A stretch of 45,888 nt of DNA from DASXSB01 sp036506275 (GCA_036506275.1 DASXSB010000112.1:1-45888), one strand, 5' to 3'. Numbered from the stretch's first letter, positions 16,802-24,685 are shown. Translations and numbers: made by a program. The notes: generated by a model from the letters alone, not told the origin.

Positions 16802-17728
16802 ATGCGCTCGGTCCTCGCCTTCCTCGGCTGGCGCCTCGCGCGCGCGCTCGTCGTGCTGTGGCTCGTCTCCACCGTGGTCTTCGTCGTCATGCGCCTCTCC
16901 GGCGATCCCGTCCCCCTTCTCCTGCCGCCCGACGCGCCGCACAGCGAAATCTTGAGAGTGCGGGCCGAGCTCGGTCTCGATCGCCCGCTGCCCGTTCAGT
17001 ACGCGATCTTCATCGGCAACACGCTGCGCGGCGATTTCGGCCGCTCCATCCACTTCCGGGAGCCGGCCATGCGCGTGGTGGCGGGCTATCTGGCGGCCAC
17101 CCTCGAGCTCGGGCTCACCGCCTTCGTGCTCGCGATCGCGCTCGCGATCCCGATCGGCCTGATCTCCGCCGTCCGCCGCAACAGCGCGCTCGACCACGCC
17201 ACGATGGCGATCGCGCTCGTCGGGCAGGCCACGCCCACCTTCTTCCTCGGCATCCTGTTCATCCTGCTCATCTCTCTGAAGGCAGGGCTGCTCCCCACCT
17301 CGGGACGCGGCGACTGGCACAACCTGATCTTGCCCGCCCTCACGCTGGGCGCGTTCACGATGGCGTCGGTGGCGCGGCTCACGCGCTCGGCCGTCCTCGA
17401 ATCGCTCGGTGCCGACTACGTGCGCACCGCGCGCGCCAAGGGCCTCACCGAGCTGGCGGTGGTGACCAAGCACACGCTCCGCAACGCGGCCCTCCCCATC
17501 ATCACGATCACCGCCATCCAGTTCGGGACGCTGCTGGGAGGAGCGGTGGTGACCGAGAGCGTCTTCGCATGGCCGGGGATCGGGCGCCTGTGCGTGCAGT
17601 CGATCTACAACCGCGATTATCCCGTCGTGCAGTGCGTGGTCTTCCTGTCCGCCGTGACCTTCATCGTGATCAACCTCTGCGTCGACGTCCTCTATGGCGT
17701 CCTCGATCCCCGCGTCCGTCCCCGCTGA
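16802..17728 (+). CDS. Peptide-type ABC permease, DppB-like (system 2)
   Basis: A 308-residue DppB/OppB permease with the RVRAELGLDRPLPVQYAIFIGNTLRGDFG block, about six TM segments and the EAA loop near RTARAKGLTELAVVTKHTLRN. It is translated after the stem-loop at 16763-16793, without a visible ribosome site. The gene ends in VLDPRVRPR, the usual C-terminus. It overlaps the next permease gene by 35 bases, the same overlap as in system 1. Confidence 0.93.
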   Translation: MRSVLAFLGWRLARALVVLWLVSTVVFVVMRLSGDPVPLLLPPDAPHSEILRVRAELGLDRPLPVQYAIFIGNTLRGDFGRSIHFREPAMRVVAGYLAATLELGLTAFVLAIALAIPIGLISAVRRNSALDHATMAIALVGQATPTFFLGILFILLISLKAGLLPTSGRGDWHNLILPALTLGAFTMASVARLTRSAVLESLGADYVRTARAKGLTELAVVTKHTLRNAALPIITITAIQFGTLLGGAVVTESVFAWPGIGRLCVQSIYNRDYPVVQCVVFLSAVTFIVINLCVDVLYGVLDPRVRPR

Positions 17729-18605
17729 CGCCGAGCTCGGCGCACTGCCCGCGGACACCGCGGGCGTGTCGGCGCGCCGCCGCTATCGGCTCGCGCAGCT
17801 CGGTCTGGTCTTCGTGATCCTCCTCCTGGTGGTGGCGGCGGCGGCGCCGTGGCTCGCGCCCTACGATCCCGTGCGTCAATCGCTGCGGGCGCGGCTGGTG
17901 TCGCCGACGCTGGAGGCGCCCGACGGCCGCGCCCACGTCCTCGGCACCGATCACCTCGGGCGCGATGTCCTCTCGCGGCTGCTCTACGGCGCGCGCGTCT
18001 CACTCACGGTCGGCTTCGCGGCGGTGGCGCTGGGGACGGTCGTGGGCGCCACCCTCGGCATCGCGGCCGGCTTCCGGGGCGGGTGGGTCGACAGCGTGGT
18101 GATGACGCTCGCCGACGCCCAGCTCGCGTTTCCGTTCATCCTGCTCGCCATCGGCATCATCGCCGTGCTCGGGCCCAGCTTTCCCACCCTCATCGTGGTC
18201 GTGGGCTTGTCGGGCTGGGTGAGCTACGCGCGGGTGCTCCGCTCGCAGGTCCTCGTGCTGCGCTCGCGGGAGTTCGTGGACGCCGTGCAGGCGCTGGGGG
18301 CGTCGATGACGCGTACGGTGCTGATGCACGTGGTCCCCAACGTGGTCTCGTCGCTGATCGTCATCGCCACCCTGGAGCTCGCGCGCGCCATCGTGCTGGA
18401 GGCGACGCTGTCGTTCCTCGGTCTCGGCATCCAACCGCCCACGCCGTCGTGGGGCGGCATGATCCACGAGGGACGCGAGTATCTCGACTCCGCGTGGTGG
18501 ATCTCGACGTTCCCGGGGCTCGTGCTGATGGCGACGTCGCTCGTCGTGAGCCGGACGGGCGACGCCCTCCGCGATCTCCTCGATCCGACGCTGCGGGGGG
18601 CGTGA
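17694..18605 (+). CDS. Peptide-type ABC permease, DppC-like (system 2)
   Basis: A 303-residue DppC/OppC permease: TM segment near residue 40, VLGTDHLGRDVLSRLLYGARVSL, the EAA loop with VQALGASMTRTVLMHVVPNVV, and the LSFLGLGIQPPTPSWGGM end block. The ATG lies inside the conserved Tyr-Gly codons of the preceding gene, so the true start may be slightly later. No ATPase gene follows; the next gene is a regulator. The system must borrow ATPase subunits encoded elsewhere. Confidence 0.92.
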   Translation: MASSIPASVPADAELGALPADTAGVSARRRYRLAQLGLVFVILLLVVAAAAPWLAPYDPVRQSLRARLVSPTLEAPDGRAHVLGTDHLGRDVLSRLLYGARVSLTVGFAAVALGTVVGATLGIAAGFRGGWVDSVVMTLADAQLAFPFILLAIGIIAVLGPSFPTLIVVVGLSGWVSYARVLRSQVLVLRSREFVDAVQALGASMTRTVLMHVVPNVVSSLIVIATLELARAIVLEATLSFLGLGIQPPTPSWGGMIHEGREYLDSAWWISTFPGLVLMATSLVVSRTGDALRDLLDPTLRGA

Positions 18606-18662
18606 GGGCTCAGAACTCGGCGGCATCGCGACGATCGCAGCGAGGCGGGCGCCGCGCCGGGG

Positions 18663-18692
18663 TTGACACCCACATCCACTTTACTGGACAAT
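18663..18692 (+). promoter_or_regulatory. Promoter of the XRE-cupin regulator gene
   Basis: A perfect TTGACA (18663-18668) is followed after 18 bases by GACAAT (18687-18692, four of six). The -10 region lies inside the palindrome at 18682-18702, so a protein bound there would block RNA polymerase. Confidence 0.55.
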
Positions 18693-18702
18693 ATGTCCAG
18701 TA
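18682..18702 (+). promoter_or_regulatory. Palindromic operator overlapping promoter and start codon
   Basis: Arms TACTGGACA and TGTCCAGTA, 9 bases each, are perfectly complementary around a central ATA. The site overlaps the -10 region and touches the ATG at 18702. This is the usual layout for autorepression by an HTH dimer, here probably the XRE-cupin protein itself. From memory, the TGGACA half-site resembles sites reported for PuuR-type cupin regulators; this was not checked. Confidence 0.65.
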
Positions 18703-19310
18703 TGCAGGATAGAGCAGCAGCGGCGGCCGCCGGGCCGGACATCAACGCGCGCATCGCCAATCGCGTCCGCGCGCTGCGCGCCGAGCTCGGGATGACGCTC
18801 GATGCCCTCGCCGCCAAGAGCGACGTCAGCCGCTCGATGATCTCGTTGATCGAGCGCGGGGAAAGCAGCCCCACCGCCGTCGTCCTGGAGAAAATCGCCA
18901 CCGGACTGGGCGTGCCGCTGGCGACGCTCTTCGAGGATTCCACCGCGCCCGACAACCCGGTCTCCCGGCGCGACGATCGCACGGCGTGGCGCGATCCGCA
19001 GTCCGGCTACGTGCGGCGCAATATTTCTCCCTCCGCTCCGTCGCCCATCCAGATCGTGGAGATCGTCCTGCCCGCGGGCGCGCGCGTGGCGTACGAAACG
19101 GGCGCGCGCGACGTGAACATTCATCAGCAGATCTGGGTGCGGGAGGGGAGTATCGAGGTGACGCTCGGCAGCGTCACCTATCGCCTCGCGGAAGACGACT
19201 GCCTCGCCATGCAGCTCAACGAGCCCACGGCATTTCGCAACCGCACGCGCAAACCTGCGCGCTACATCGTCATCGTCGCCAGCGACCGTCCGCGCGCGTC
19301 GAGGAGATGA
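18702..19310 (+). CDS. XRE-family regulator with C-terminal cupin domain
   Basis: A 202-residue repressor-type protein. Residues about 18-75 form an XRE helix-turn-helix (LDALAAKSDVSRSMISLIERGE), and residues about 115-195 a cupin barrel with a conserved IHQQIWVREGSIEV strand pair. Members of this class (PuuR-like) bind a small metabolite in the cupin and control neighbouring transport or catabolic genes. The ATG at 18702 is chosen; an ATG at 18693 lies in the operator, and the TTG at 18663 is the -35 element. There is no ribosome site, and the predicted transcription start is within a few bases of the ATG. The GNAT gene follows directly. Control of transporter system 2 is possible but unproven. 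Confidence 0.88.
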   Translation: MQDRAAAAAAGPDINARIANRVRALRAELGMTLDALAAKSDVSRSMISLIERGESSPTAVVLEKIATGLGVPLATLFEDSTAPDNPVSRRDDRTAWRDPQSGYVRRNISPSAPSPIQIVEIVLPAGARVAYETGARDVNIHQQIWVREGSIEVTLGSVTYRLAEDDCLAMQLNEPTAFRNRTRKPARYIVIVASDRPRASRR

Positions 19311-19312
19311 CC

Positions 19313-19930
19313 ATGCCGGGAGGCATCGAGATTCGACGTCTGAAGACCATCGGCGAGCGCGAGATCCAGGGCCTGAGCGACGTGCTGATCGACTGCGTGG
19401 AAGGTGGCGCGTCCGTCAGCTTCATGCTCCCGATGTCCCGCGCCAAGGCGAACGCGTTCTGGCAGAGCGCGGCCGCCAGCGCCGCCCGTGGCGAGCGCGT
19501 GGTCCTCGCCGCCGAGGACGCCGCGGGGACAATCGTCGGCACCGCCCAGGTCATTCTGCAGCAGCCGGAGAATCAGCCCCATCGCGGGGACCTCGTGAAG
19601 ATGCTCGTGCATCGCCGAGCGCGTCGGCGGGGCGTGGGAGCGGCGCTGCTGGCGGCGGCCGAGAGTAGTGCACTCGAGGCCGGCAAAACGCTCCTCGTGC
19701 TCGATACGGCGAGCGACGACGCCGAGCGCCTGTACGCACGGGGCGGCTGGCAGCGCTGCGGGCAGATTCCGAACTATGCGCTGATGCCGGACGGCACGCC
19801 GTGCCCGACGACGATCTATTTCAAGTTTCTGCGCGAATCGTCGTACCGCGTCATTGCACCAACTGATCTGCGCGAGCCGAAATCGACGGTGGGATGGCGA
19901 GACCAAGAGCCTTCGCGGCTCCCAGATTGA
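19313..19930 (+). CDS. GNAT-family N-acetyltransferase with extra C-terminal tail
   Basis: A 205-residue acetyltransferase. The acetyl-CoA loop is RRRGVGAALL at residues 104-113, followed by the ERLYARGGW and PTTIYFKFL strands that normally finish such proteins (residue 173). Another 32 residues follow, and their last 80 bases of DNA lie inside the convergent receptor gene, so the tail looks accidental. GAGGAG at 19301-19306 with a 6-base spacer supports the ATG at 19313; another ATG at 19307 overlaps the regulator stop. It probably forms an operon with the regulator. Relatives acetylate amino compounds or antibiotics; the substrate is unknown. Confidence 0.82.
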   Translation: MPGGIEIRRLKTIGEREIQGLSDVLIDCVEGGASVSFMLPMSRAKANAFWQSAAASAARGERVVLAAEDAAGTIVGTAQVILQQPENQPHRGDLVKMLVHRRARRRGVGAALLAAAESSALEAGKTLLVLDTASDDAERLYARGGWQRCGQIPNYALMPDGTPCPTTIYFKFLRESSYRVIAPTDLREPKSTVGWRDQEPSRLPD

Positions 19931-20852
19931 CGATGAGCTCGAACGTGGTCGGCTGCTCGACGGGGAGATCGGCCACCTTGCTTCCTTTCAAAATCTTGTC
20001 AACGTAGGCGGCCGCTCGCCGATACATGTCGCTCACATTGGGACCGTAGGCGATGAGGCCACCCGCCTTGACGAAGTCAGTCAGCCCGTAGATCGCCGGG
20101 AGGTGGCGCTTCGCCGCGAGCTCGACAATCCGTGCTCGGTTGGCGACGAGCATCGAGTCCAGGAGAACGATCATCGCGCCCGGCTGGTCTTTGGTCATCG
20201 CCGCAAACGCACCTTCGATCTCGTCGGGACCACGGACTTCCAGAGGATATAGGCGGAGTCCTAACGCCCGGACGGCATCCTCGGCCTGCCGCAACTGTGG
20301 TGCGTTACTCGAGTTGGTCGGATTCCAGAGGAGGGCCACTCGCGAAAGGTTGGGGACGACTTCCGTGAGAATTTGCATCTGCTTGCCGATGAGCTCGCCA
20401 CCCATCATCGATAACCCCGTGATATTCGCCTCCGGCCTGGCAATACGGGCGACGAATCCAGTCGCGACCGCGTCGCCGGCGTTCGTCATGACGATGGGGA
20501 TCGTCACCGTCGCTCGTTTCGCGGCCTGAACGGCGGGGCTCGTTGCTGCGACGACAACGTCGACGTTGAGTCTGACGAGCTCCCGGGCGAGGTCGAGAAG
20601 GCGCTCGGTTCGTTCCTGCGCCCAGCGATACTCGATCGTCACGTTCTCGCCCTCAACCCAGCCGAGGTCGCGCAACCCCTCCCGGAAGGCCTCGACGAAC
20701 GTCCGCGTTCTCGGGTCAGAAGGAGAGCTCGGGGACAGAAATCCGATGCGGGCGATTCGCCTCGTCTGCTGCGCCTCGATCCCGAGCGGCGTGAAGGCGA
20801 GCGCAACGATGAGGCCGACCACGGCCACAGCCATCAGGGATCGCATGCCCAT
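19851..20852 (-). CDS. TrpX-like ABC substrate-binding protein (orphan)
   Basis: A 333-residue receptor of the ABC_sub_bind family (PF04392, TrpX-like). It has a signal peptide ending near IEAQQ, then the RIARIGFLSPSSPSD start, EGENVTIEYRWAQ, and the usual end PSISARADQLVQ. No permease or ATPase gene is nearby. It follows the aminotransferase and cupin genes on the same strand, 16 bases after the cupin stop. By eye its base composition is less GC-rich than its neighbours, and its 3-prime end overlaps the GNAT gene by 80 bases. These points suggest it arrived by insertion. ATGs at 20852 and 20846 are both possible starts. Confidence 0.88.
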   Translation of the reverse strand: MGMRSLMAVAVVGLIVALAFTPLGIEAQQTRRIARIGFLSPSSPSDPRTRTFVEAFREGLRDLGWVEGENVTIEYRWAQERTERLLDLARELVRLNVDVVVAATSPAVQAAKRATVTIPIVMTNAGDAVATGFVARIARPEANITGLSMMGGELIGKQMQILTEVVPNLSRVALLWNPTNSSNAPQLRQAEDAVRALGLRLYPLEVRGPDEIEGAFAAMTKDQPGAMIVLLDSMLVANRARIVELAAKRHLPAIYGLTDFVKAGGLIAYGPNVSDMYRRAAAYVDKILKGSKVADLPVEQPTTFELIVNLGAAKALGLAIPPSISARADQLVQ

Positions 20853-20868
20853 TTCGGCCGCGACGGGC

Positions 20869-21204
20869 TCAGGTCAGCGGGACGTAGTCGTACTCGCCGA
20901 GGCCCTGGAGGACGAGGAACGTAGCCGACACCGAACCGGCGTTGGTGACGAGGTGCGGCCGGCGGGGACGCACCGAGTACGTGTCACCGGGGGCGAGACG
21001 GACGTCCTCCTTCGGATCGCGGAGAAACAACCGGAGCTCGCCCTGGAGGACGTAGAACGTGTCCTGGATGTGGTTGTGACAGTGCCAGGGGACGGTCTGG
21101 GTGGGACCGATCTGCAGCTCGGTGATCCGGAACCCCGGCCGTTCCGCGTGGCGCGCGCGGCGCTCGACTTCGTACAGTCCGCTCGAGTCCTTTACCGCGT
21201 TCAT
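20869..21204 (-). CDS. Small cupin-domain protein
   Basis: A 111-residue single cupin. Motif 1 with HCHNHIQDTFYVLQGEL (metal-binding His residues near 41-45) and motif 2 with PGDTYSVRPRRPH form the metal site. It could be a metal-dependent dioxygenase, isomerase or a binding protein. It lies between the IlvE-type aminotransferase (30 bases upstream) and the TrpX-like receptor, and GGAG stands 8 bases before the ATG. No substrate can be inferred. Confidence 0.85.
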   Translation of the reverse strand: MNAVKDSSGLYEVERRARHAERPGFRITELQIGPTQTVPWHCHNHIQDTFYVLQGELRLFLRDPKEDVRLAPGDTYSVRPRRPHLVTNAGSVSATFLVLQGLGEYDYVPLT

Positions 21205-21234
21205 GCTCGCGTCTCCGCGGATGGTCCGCGTTTT

Positions 21235-22158
21235 TCACACGGTGACGGGCCGATAGGTCGGCGTGCGCCACTCCGAGTAGCGCTTGTCCACGCCCCGTAC
21301 GACGTCCATGTAGGCGTGAAGAATCTGCTGGGTGAGGCTGCCGACGTTGCCGTCGCCGACGGGGAAGCGATCGATGGAGACGATGGGCGTGATCTCGTAG
21401 CCGCTGCCGCAGAAGAACGCCTCGTCGGCGACGTACAGCTCGGTGCGATCGATGTCGCGCTCGACCACGTCGAGGCCGAGCACGCGTGGGCACAACTCCT
21501 CGATGAGCGTGGTGCGCGTGATCGACTCGAGGATGTCGTTGGTGATGGGCGGGGTCACGAGCTTGCCCTTGCGCACCATGAAGAACGACGCCCCCGTGCC
21601 CTCGGCCACCTTACCCTGCTGGTTCAGGAGAATGGGAGCATCGTAGCCGTCCGCCTTCGCCTGGAGCTGGGCGAGGCGCCCGTTCTGGTAGTTCGCGCCG
21701 CACTTGAGCCGGATGGGGATGGCGTTGTCGGACGTTCGCACCCACGAGCTCACGCAGCAGCGCAGACCGCTGTTGTCGGCCAGGCGCGGCCGCCGGCGCG
21801 GATTGATGTAGACACCGGTGGGGCTGGTGGCGTCGAGCCCCGTCCCCAGCACGTAGGCGACGAGGTGCATGTGGATGTCCTCGCGCAGCTCGTTCTTGCG
21901 CAGCACGTCGCGGACGGCGTCGAAGAGGTCGACGTCGCGGTAGGGGATGTCGAACCGCATCATCTTCATGGATTCGCGGAAGCGCGCGAAGTGCTCGAGG
22001 AGCCGGAAGCAGTAGAGCTCTTCGGCATCGGCGTTCCAGTACGCGCGAAGGCCCTCGAAGACGTTGGTCGCGTAGAACACGGCCGCGCTGTTGACCGGCA
22101 GCACCGCCTGGCTCGGCGCTACCACGGCGCCGTTCATCCAGATCCCGAGCTCTTTCAT
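21235..22158 (-). CDS. ilvE: Branched-chain-amino-acid aminotransferase (IlvE-type, class IV)
   Basis: A 307-residue PLP enzyme of fold type IV. Family landmarks are VFEGLRAYW (34-42), the PLP lysine Lys152 in RLKCGANYQNG, EGTGASFFMVRKGKL and SITRTTLIEEL. It should exchange amino groups between Leu, Ile or Val and 2-oxoglutarate, as the last step of synthesis or first step of breakdown. An aminodeoxychorismate lyase or D-amino acid transferase is less likely given the IlvE-like Lys context. AAGGAG is 8 bases before the ATG. The gene heads a minus-strand group with the cupin and TrpX-like genes. Confidence 0.9.
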   Translation of the reverse strand: MKELGIWMNGAVVAPSQAVLPVNSAAVFYATNVFEGLRAYWNADAEELYCFRLLEHFARFRESMKMMRFDIPYRDVDLFDAVRDVLRKNELREDIHMHLVAYVLGTGLDATSPTGVYINPRRRPRLADNSGLRCCVSSWVRTSDNAIPIRLKCGANYQNGRLAQLQAKADGYDAPILLNQQGKVAEGTGASFFMVRKGKLVTPPITNDILESITRTTLIEELCPRVLGLDVVERDIDRTELYVADEAFFCGSGYEITPIVSIDRFPVGDGNVGSLTQQILHAYMDVVRGVDKRYSEWRTPTYRPVTV

Positions 22159-22237
22159 GGGGAGGGCTCCTTGTGGGCGCGGAAGGCGCCGCTCGTGCGA
22201 GCCACCGTAGACCCGGCACGCGCGGGCGTCAAGGCGA

Positions 22238-22280
22238 GGCGTCCCGGCCGCGGCGCAGGGGGTCGCCGCGGCGGGACGCC
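22238..22280 (-). terminator. Long GC-rich stem-loop, possible terminator
   Basis: Arms 22238-22255 and 22264-22280 pair over 17 bases with a single bulged G and an 8-base loop. On the minus strand it starts 4 bases after the stop of the Cys-rich gene at 22285. No U-run follows, so it would be a U-less terminator or an mRNA-stabilising hairpin. Confidence 0.45.
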
Positions 22281-22284
22281 GTGA

Positions 22285-22803
22285 TCAGCGAAGGGGGGTG
22301 GGCGCGGACGACGCGGCGATCCGGACGGCCGGGGCCGCGGGCGCGGCGTAGCCACGCCAGAACGGACAGTCTTCGAGATGCGCGAGCACCAGCGCCGCCA
22401 GATCGGTCTGGCAGCGCGGGCACGTGTAGACGCCCTCGGCGGCGCGGGGGAACCAGCCGAGCCGGTAGGTGTCCTGGCACGTCTGACAGGCGATCGCATG
22501 CTCGCTGCAGCAGAGGAAGAGGCGCGCGCGTGCATCCGGATGCTCGAGGTCGATGTGGACGGAGGGCGAGGCAACGGCGACCCAGCGGCCCGACGTCAAG
22601 TCACGGCCTTCGCCGCGTAGGCGGCGATCCTGGTGACGGCGGTCGGGATCACGCGCGCCGAGGTGCCGCCGGCGATCCCCCTCACGCCGGTCGAAGATCA
22701 CCTCGGTGGTACCGTCGCGACGCAGCGACTGTGTCAACGCCCCGAAGAGATCCGTCCGCGTCCTGGGGACGATGATGACGGTGGCCCTGGCCTCACTCTT
22801 CAT
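22285..22803 (-). CDS. Unknown protein with Arg-rich segment and Cys-pair (zinc-ribbon-like) region
   Basis: A 172-residue soluble protein that I do not recognise as a named family. Residues 38-63 are dominated by Arg and Asp in repeated DRR/GDRR units. Residues 98-131 contain Cys98, Cys99, Cys106, Cys109 (CQTC), Cys128 and Cys131 (CPRC), with another Cys at 146, an arrangement able to bind zinc. The start is secure: a full GGAGGTGA ribosome site precedes the ATG at 22803, and a longer in-frame reading is rejected. A role in nucleic-acid binding or stress is conceivable but unsupported. Confidence 0.7.
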   Translation of the reverse strand: MKSEARATVIIVPRTRTDLFGALTQSLRRDGTTEVIFDRREGDRRRHLGARDPDRRHQDRRLRGEGRDLTSGRWVAVASPSVHIDLEHPDARARLFLCCSEHAIACQTCQDTYRLGWFPRAAEGVYTCPRCQTDLAALVLAHLEDCPFWRGYAAPAAPAVRIAASSAPTPLR

Positions 22804-22960
22804 TGTCACCTCCCGCGGATGCACAGGATAGCCGGGCGGGCAGGGAACGCGAGCATCTTTTCTCACGCCGTACGTCCGGGATCGCAATCCGTGTCAGGTC
22901 GGCGCGGCTCCGCAGATCTTGCGGAAACGGCCGCTCCGTGTCAGGTTGCCCGCCCGCCGA

Positions 22961-23701
22961 CTACGCTCCGTTGGAGAGCACCATGCGCCGGAACGCTTCC
23001 GCATGACGTACGCCGCCGCGCTTGCCGTCGCGCTCGGCCCACCCGCGCAGCAGGGGTTCCACCCACTCGCCCTTTCCCACCTGGGAGACGTGGGCGCGCA
23101 ATGCGCGGCACTTCGCCTCCAGCGTCTCGCCGATGTCGATCCACGCGTTCGGCTCCGCCGCCCCCGTGATGAATACTTCCTTCACCTTGTGCGGCTCGAG
23201 TCCCTCCGCGAGCAACTCCGGAAAGATGGCGCGCGTCTCCGCGGACGGAAACGCGGCGTCGAGGGCGGCGCTGGCCACGGCGCGGTGGTCGGGGTGATTC
23301 AAGTATTCGTTCCCGTACCAGCGCACGGTGGGGTCCGAGCACACGAGGACGTCGGGCCGGAGACGGCGGATGACACGCGTCAGGTCCCGCCGCAACCCGA
23401 GCGTCGGCTCCACCACGCCGTCCGCGTAGCCGAGAAAGACGACGTCGGTCACTCCGAGCAGGCGCGCGGCTTCGCGCGATTCACGCTCGCGGATGGGAAT
23501 CAGGCCCGCACTGTCGCGTGTGTGCTCGTTGGTGCCGGCGCCGCCACTGGTGACGAGACAGAACGTGACGTCCCGTCCCTCGCGCGTCCACGCCGCCACG
23601 CTGCCGGCGATCGTGAACTCGCTGTCGTCGGGATGGGCCGCGATGCAGAGGATGCGCCGCAACGACTTCGAGAGCGCGTGCGGTCGGCGTTCCGTGGCCA
23701 C
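22961..23701 (-). CDS. PIG-L/LmbE-family deacetylase
   Basis: A 246-residue zinc deacetylase. The metal motif AHPDD is at residues 22-26 and the second conserved block NHPDHRAVA near 135-143, both characteristic of PIG-L/LmbE enzymes such as MshB and BshB. These remove acetyl groups from N-acetylglucosamine-type substrates in thiol or glycolipid synthesis. No partner gene for mycothiol or bacillithiol is present, so the substrate is open. The start is a GTG with TAACGT 6 bases upstream and no ribosome site. Confidence 0.9.
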   Translation of the reverse strand: MATERRPHALSKSLRRILCIAAHPDDSEFTIAGSVAAWTREGRDVTFCLVTSGGAGTNEHTRDSAGLIPIRERESREAARLLGVTDVVFLGYADGVVEPTLGLRRDLTRVIRRLRPDVLVCSDPTVRWYGNEYLNHPDHRAVASAALDAAFPSAETRAIFPELLAEGLEPHKVKEVFITGAAEPNAWIDIGETLEAKCRALRAHVSQVGKGEWVEPLLRGWAERDGKRGGVRHAEAFRRMVLSNGA

Positions 23702-23707
23702 GAGCGG

Positions 23708-23713
23708 ACGTTA
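23708..23713 (-). promoter_or_regulatory. Candidate leaderless -10 element for the PIG-L gene
   Basis: TAACGT on the minus strand ends 6 bases before the GTG start. The match to TATAAT is weak on its own and gains weight only from the repeated TANNNT pattern. Confidence 0.3.
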
Positions 23714-23745
23714 GCGGACTCGGTGCGGGCGGTCAACCGACCACA

Positions 23746-23773
23746 TCGGCGCCGCTTGAAGCTGTGGCGCCGA
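23746..23773 (+). other. Inverted repeat in a divergent intergenic region
   Basis: Arms TCGGCGCC and GGCGCCGA (8 bases each) flank a 12-base spacer between the divergent PIG-L and SnoaL-like genes. It could be an operator or an mRNA stem-loop; nothing distinguishes these. Confidence 0.35.
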
Positions 23774-23843
23774 CTGATTACCCTCGGTGCCCAGACCGGC
23801 TCCGCGGGCGGCCCGCGCCGGGTGATTCTCTCGAGGTGCGGCG

Positions 23844-24230
23844 ATGACGGATCGGCTCCAGCGCAACAAGCGGACGGTGGCGGAGTTCTACGACCTCATG
23901 TTCAACCAGTGCCGGCCCGCGGAAGCCGTGGAGCGGTACGTCGGCGACGCCTACATCCAGCACAATCCGGGTGTCGGCGATGGCAAGGACGGGTTCATCA
24001 AGCACTTCCTGTGGATGGAGCAGCGATATCCGGGTAAGCGCGTCTACTTCAAGCGTCTGATCGCGGAGGACGACTACGTCGTGGTGCACTGCCACACGAC
24101 GTGGCCGGGCGAGAGGGACGGCGCCAGCATCGATATCTTCCGTCTCGACGATCGCGGCCGCATCGTGGAGCACTGGGACGTCCTGCAGGTCGTCCCCGAC
24201 ACGGCCGCCAATCCGAACGGAATGTTCTAG
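23844..24230 (+). CDS. SnoaL-like (NTF2-fold) protein
   Basis: A 128-residue protein of the SnoaL/NTF2-like fold, with the helical start RNKRTVAEFYDLMFN, the YIQHNPGVGDGKDGFIKHF pocket segment and the closing DDRGRIVEHWDVLQVVP strand pair. This group includes polyketide cyclases and many uncharacterised small-molecule-binding enzymes. GAGGTG lies 5 bases before the ATG. The DoxX gene follows 29 bases later with its own ribosome site, so the two likely form a unit. Confidence 0.85.
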   Translation: MTDRLQRNKRTVAEFYDLMFNQCRPAEAVERYVGDAYIQHNPGVGDGKDGFIKHFLWMEQRYPGKRVYFKRLIAEDDYVVVHCHTTWPGERDGASIDIFRLDDRGRIVEHWDVLQVVPDTAANPNGMF

Positions 24231-24259
24231 AGGCGGATCGCGTAGAGGAGGGCGAGTCC

Positions 24260-24685
24260 ATGATCGCCGATCGCGCTCGCCGCGGTGCGGACTGGGGACG
24301 CTTCGTCCTCCGAGCGGTGCTGGGCCTGATCTTCGCGGTGCACGGGGCCCAGAAAGTCCTCGTCTTCGGCCTCGAGGGCACGGCCGGGTTCATGACCAAG
24401 GTGGGCGTGCCGCTGCCGACGGTGGCGGCGATCGTGGTCATGGTGGTCGAGCTGGTGGGCGGCCTCGCGCTCATCCTCGGCGCCGGCACGCGGGTGGCGG
24501 CGGCGCTCATCGCCATCGACATGGTCGTGGCCATCCTGCTCGTGACGGCGGGGAACGGGTTCGTGGGCGGCTACGAATTCGAGCTGATGCTGCTCGCCGC
24601 CGCCGTCAGCGTGGCGCTGCTGGGCGCGGGCGCGCTGTCGCTCGACCGCGCGTTCTGGCCGCGCGAAGACGACCCGGACATGTAA
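24260..24685 (+). CDS. DoxX-family membrane protein
   Basis: A 141-residue protein with four hydrophobic segments. The first, LRAVLGLIFAVHGAQKVLVF, contains the HGxQK motif seen in DoxX proteins. Functions in this family range from a thiosulfate:quinone oxidoreductase subunit in archaea to a partner in redox stress complexes, so no precise role is assigned. The start ATG at 24260 follows GAGGAG. Pairing with the SnoaL-like gene is the only context. Confidence 0.85.
   Translation: MIADRARRGADWGRFVLRAVLGLIFAVHGAQKVLVFGLEGTAGFMTKVGVPLPTVAAIVVMVVELVGGLALILGAGTRVAAALIAIDMVVAILLVTAGNGFVGGYEFELMLLAAAVSVALLGAGALSLDRAFWPREDDPDM

Noticed and set aside
11592..18605. Recent inverted duplication of one transporter operon
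   Set aside because: The paired proteins share family motifs but differ widely in sequence and signal peptide type, so the mirror layout is not a recent copy.
18663..18701. TTG at 18663 as start codon of the XRE-cupin protein
   Set aside because: The TTG is part of a perfect TTGACA -35 element, and the extra residues would be encoded by the promoter and operator.
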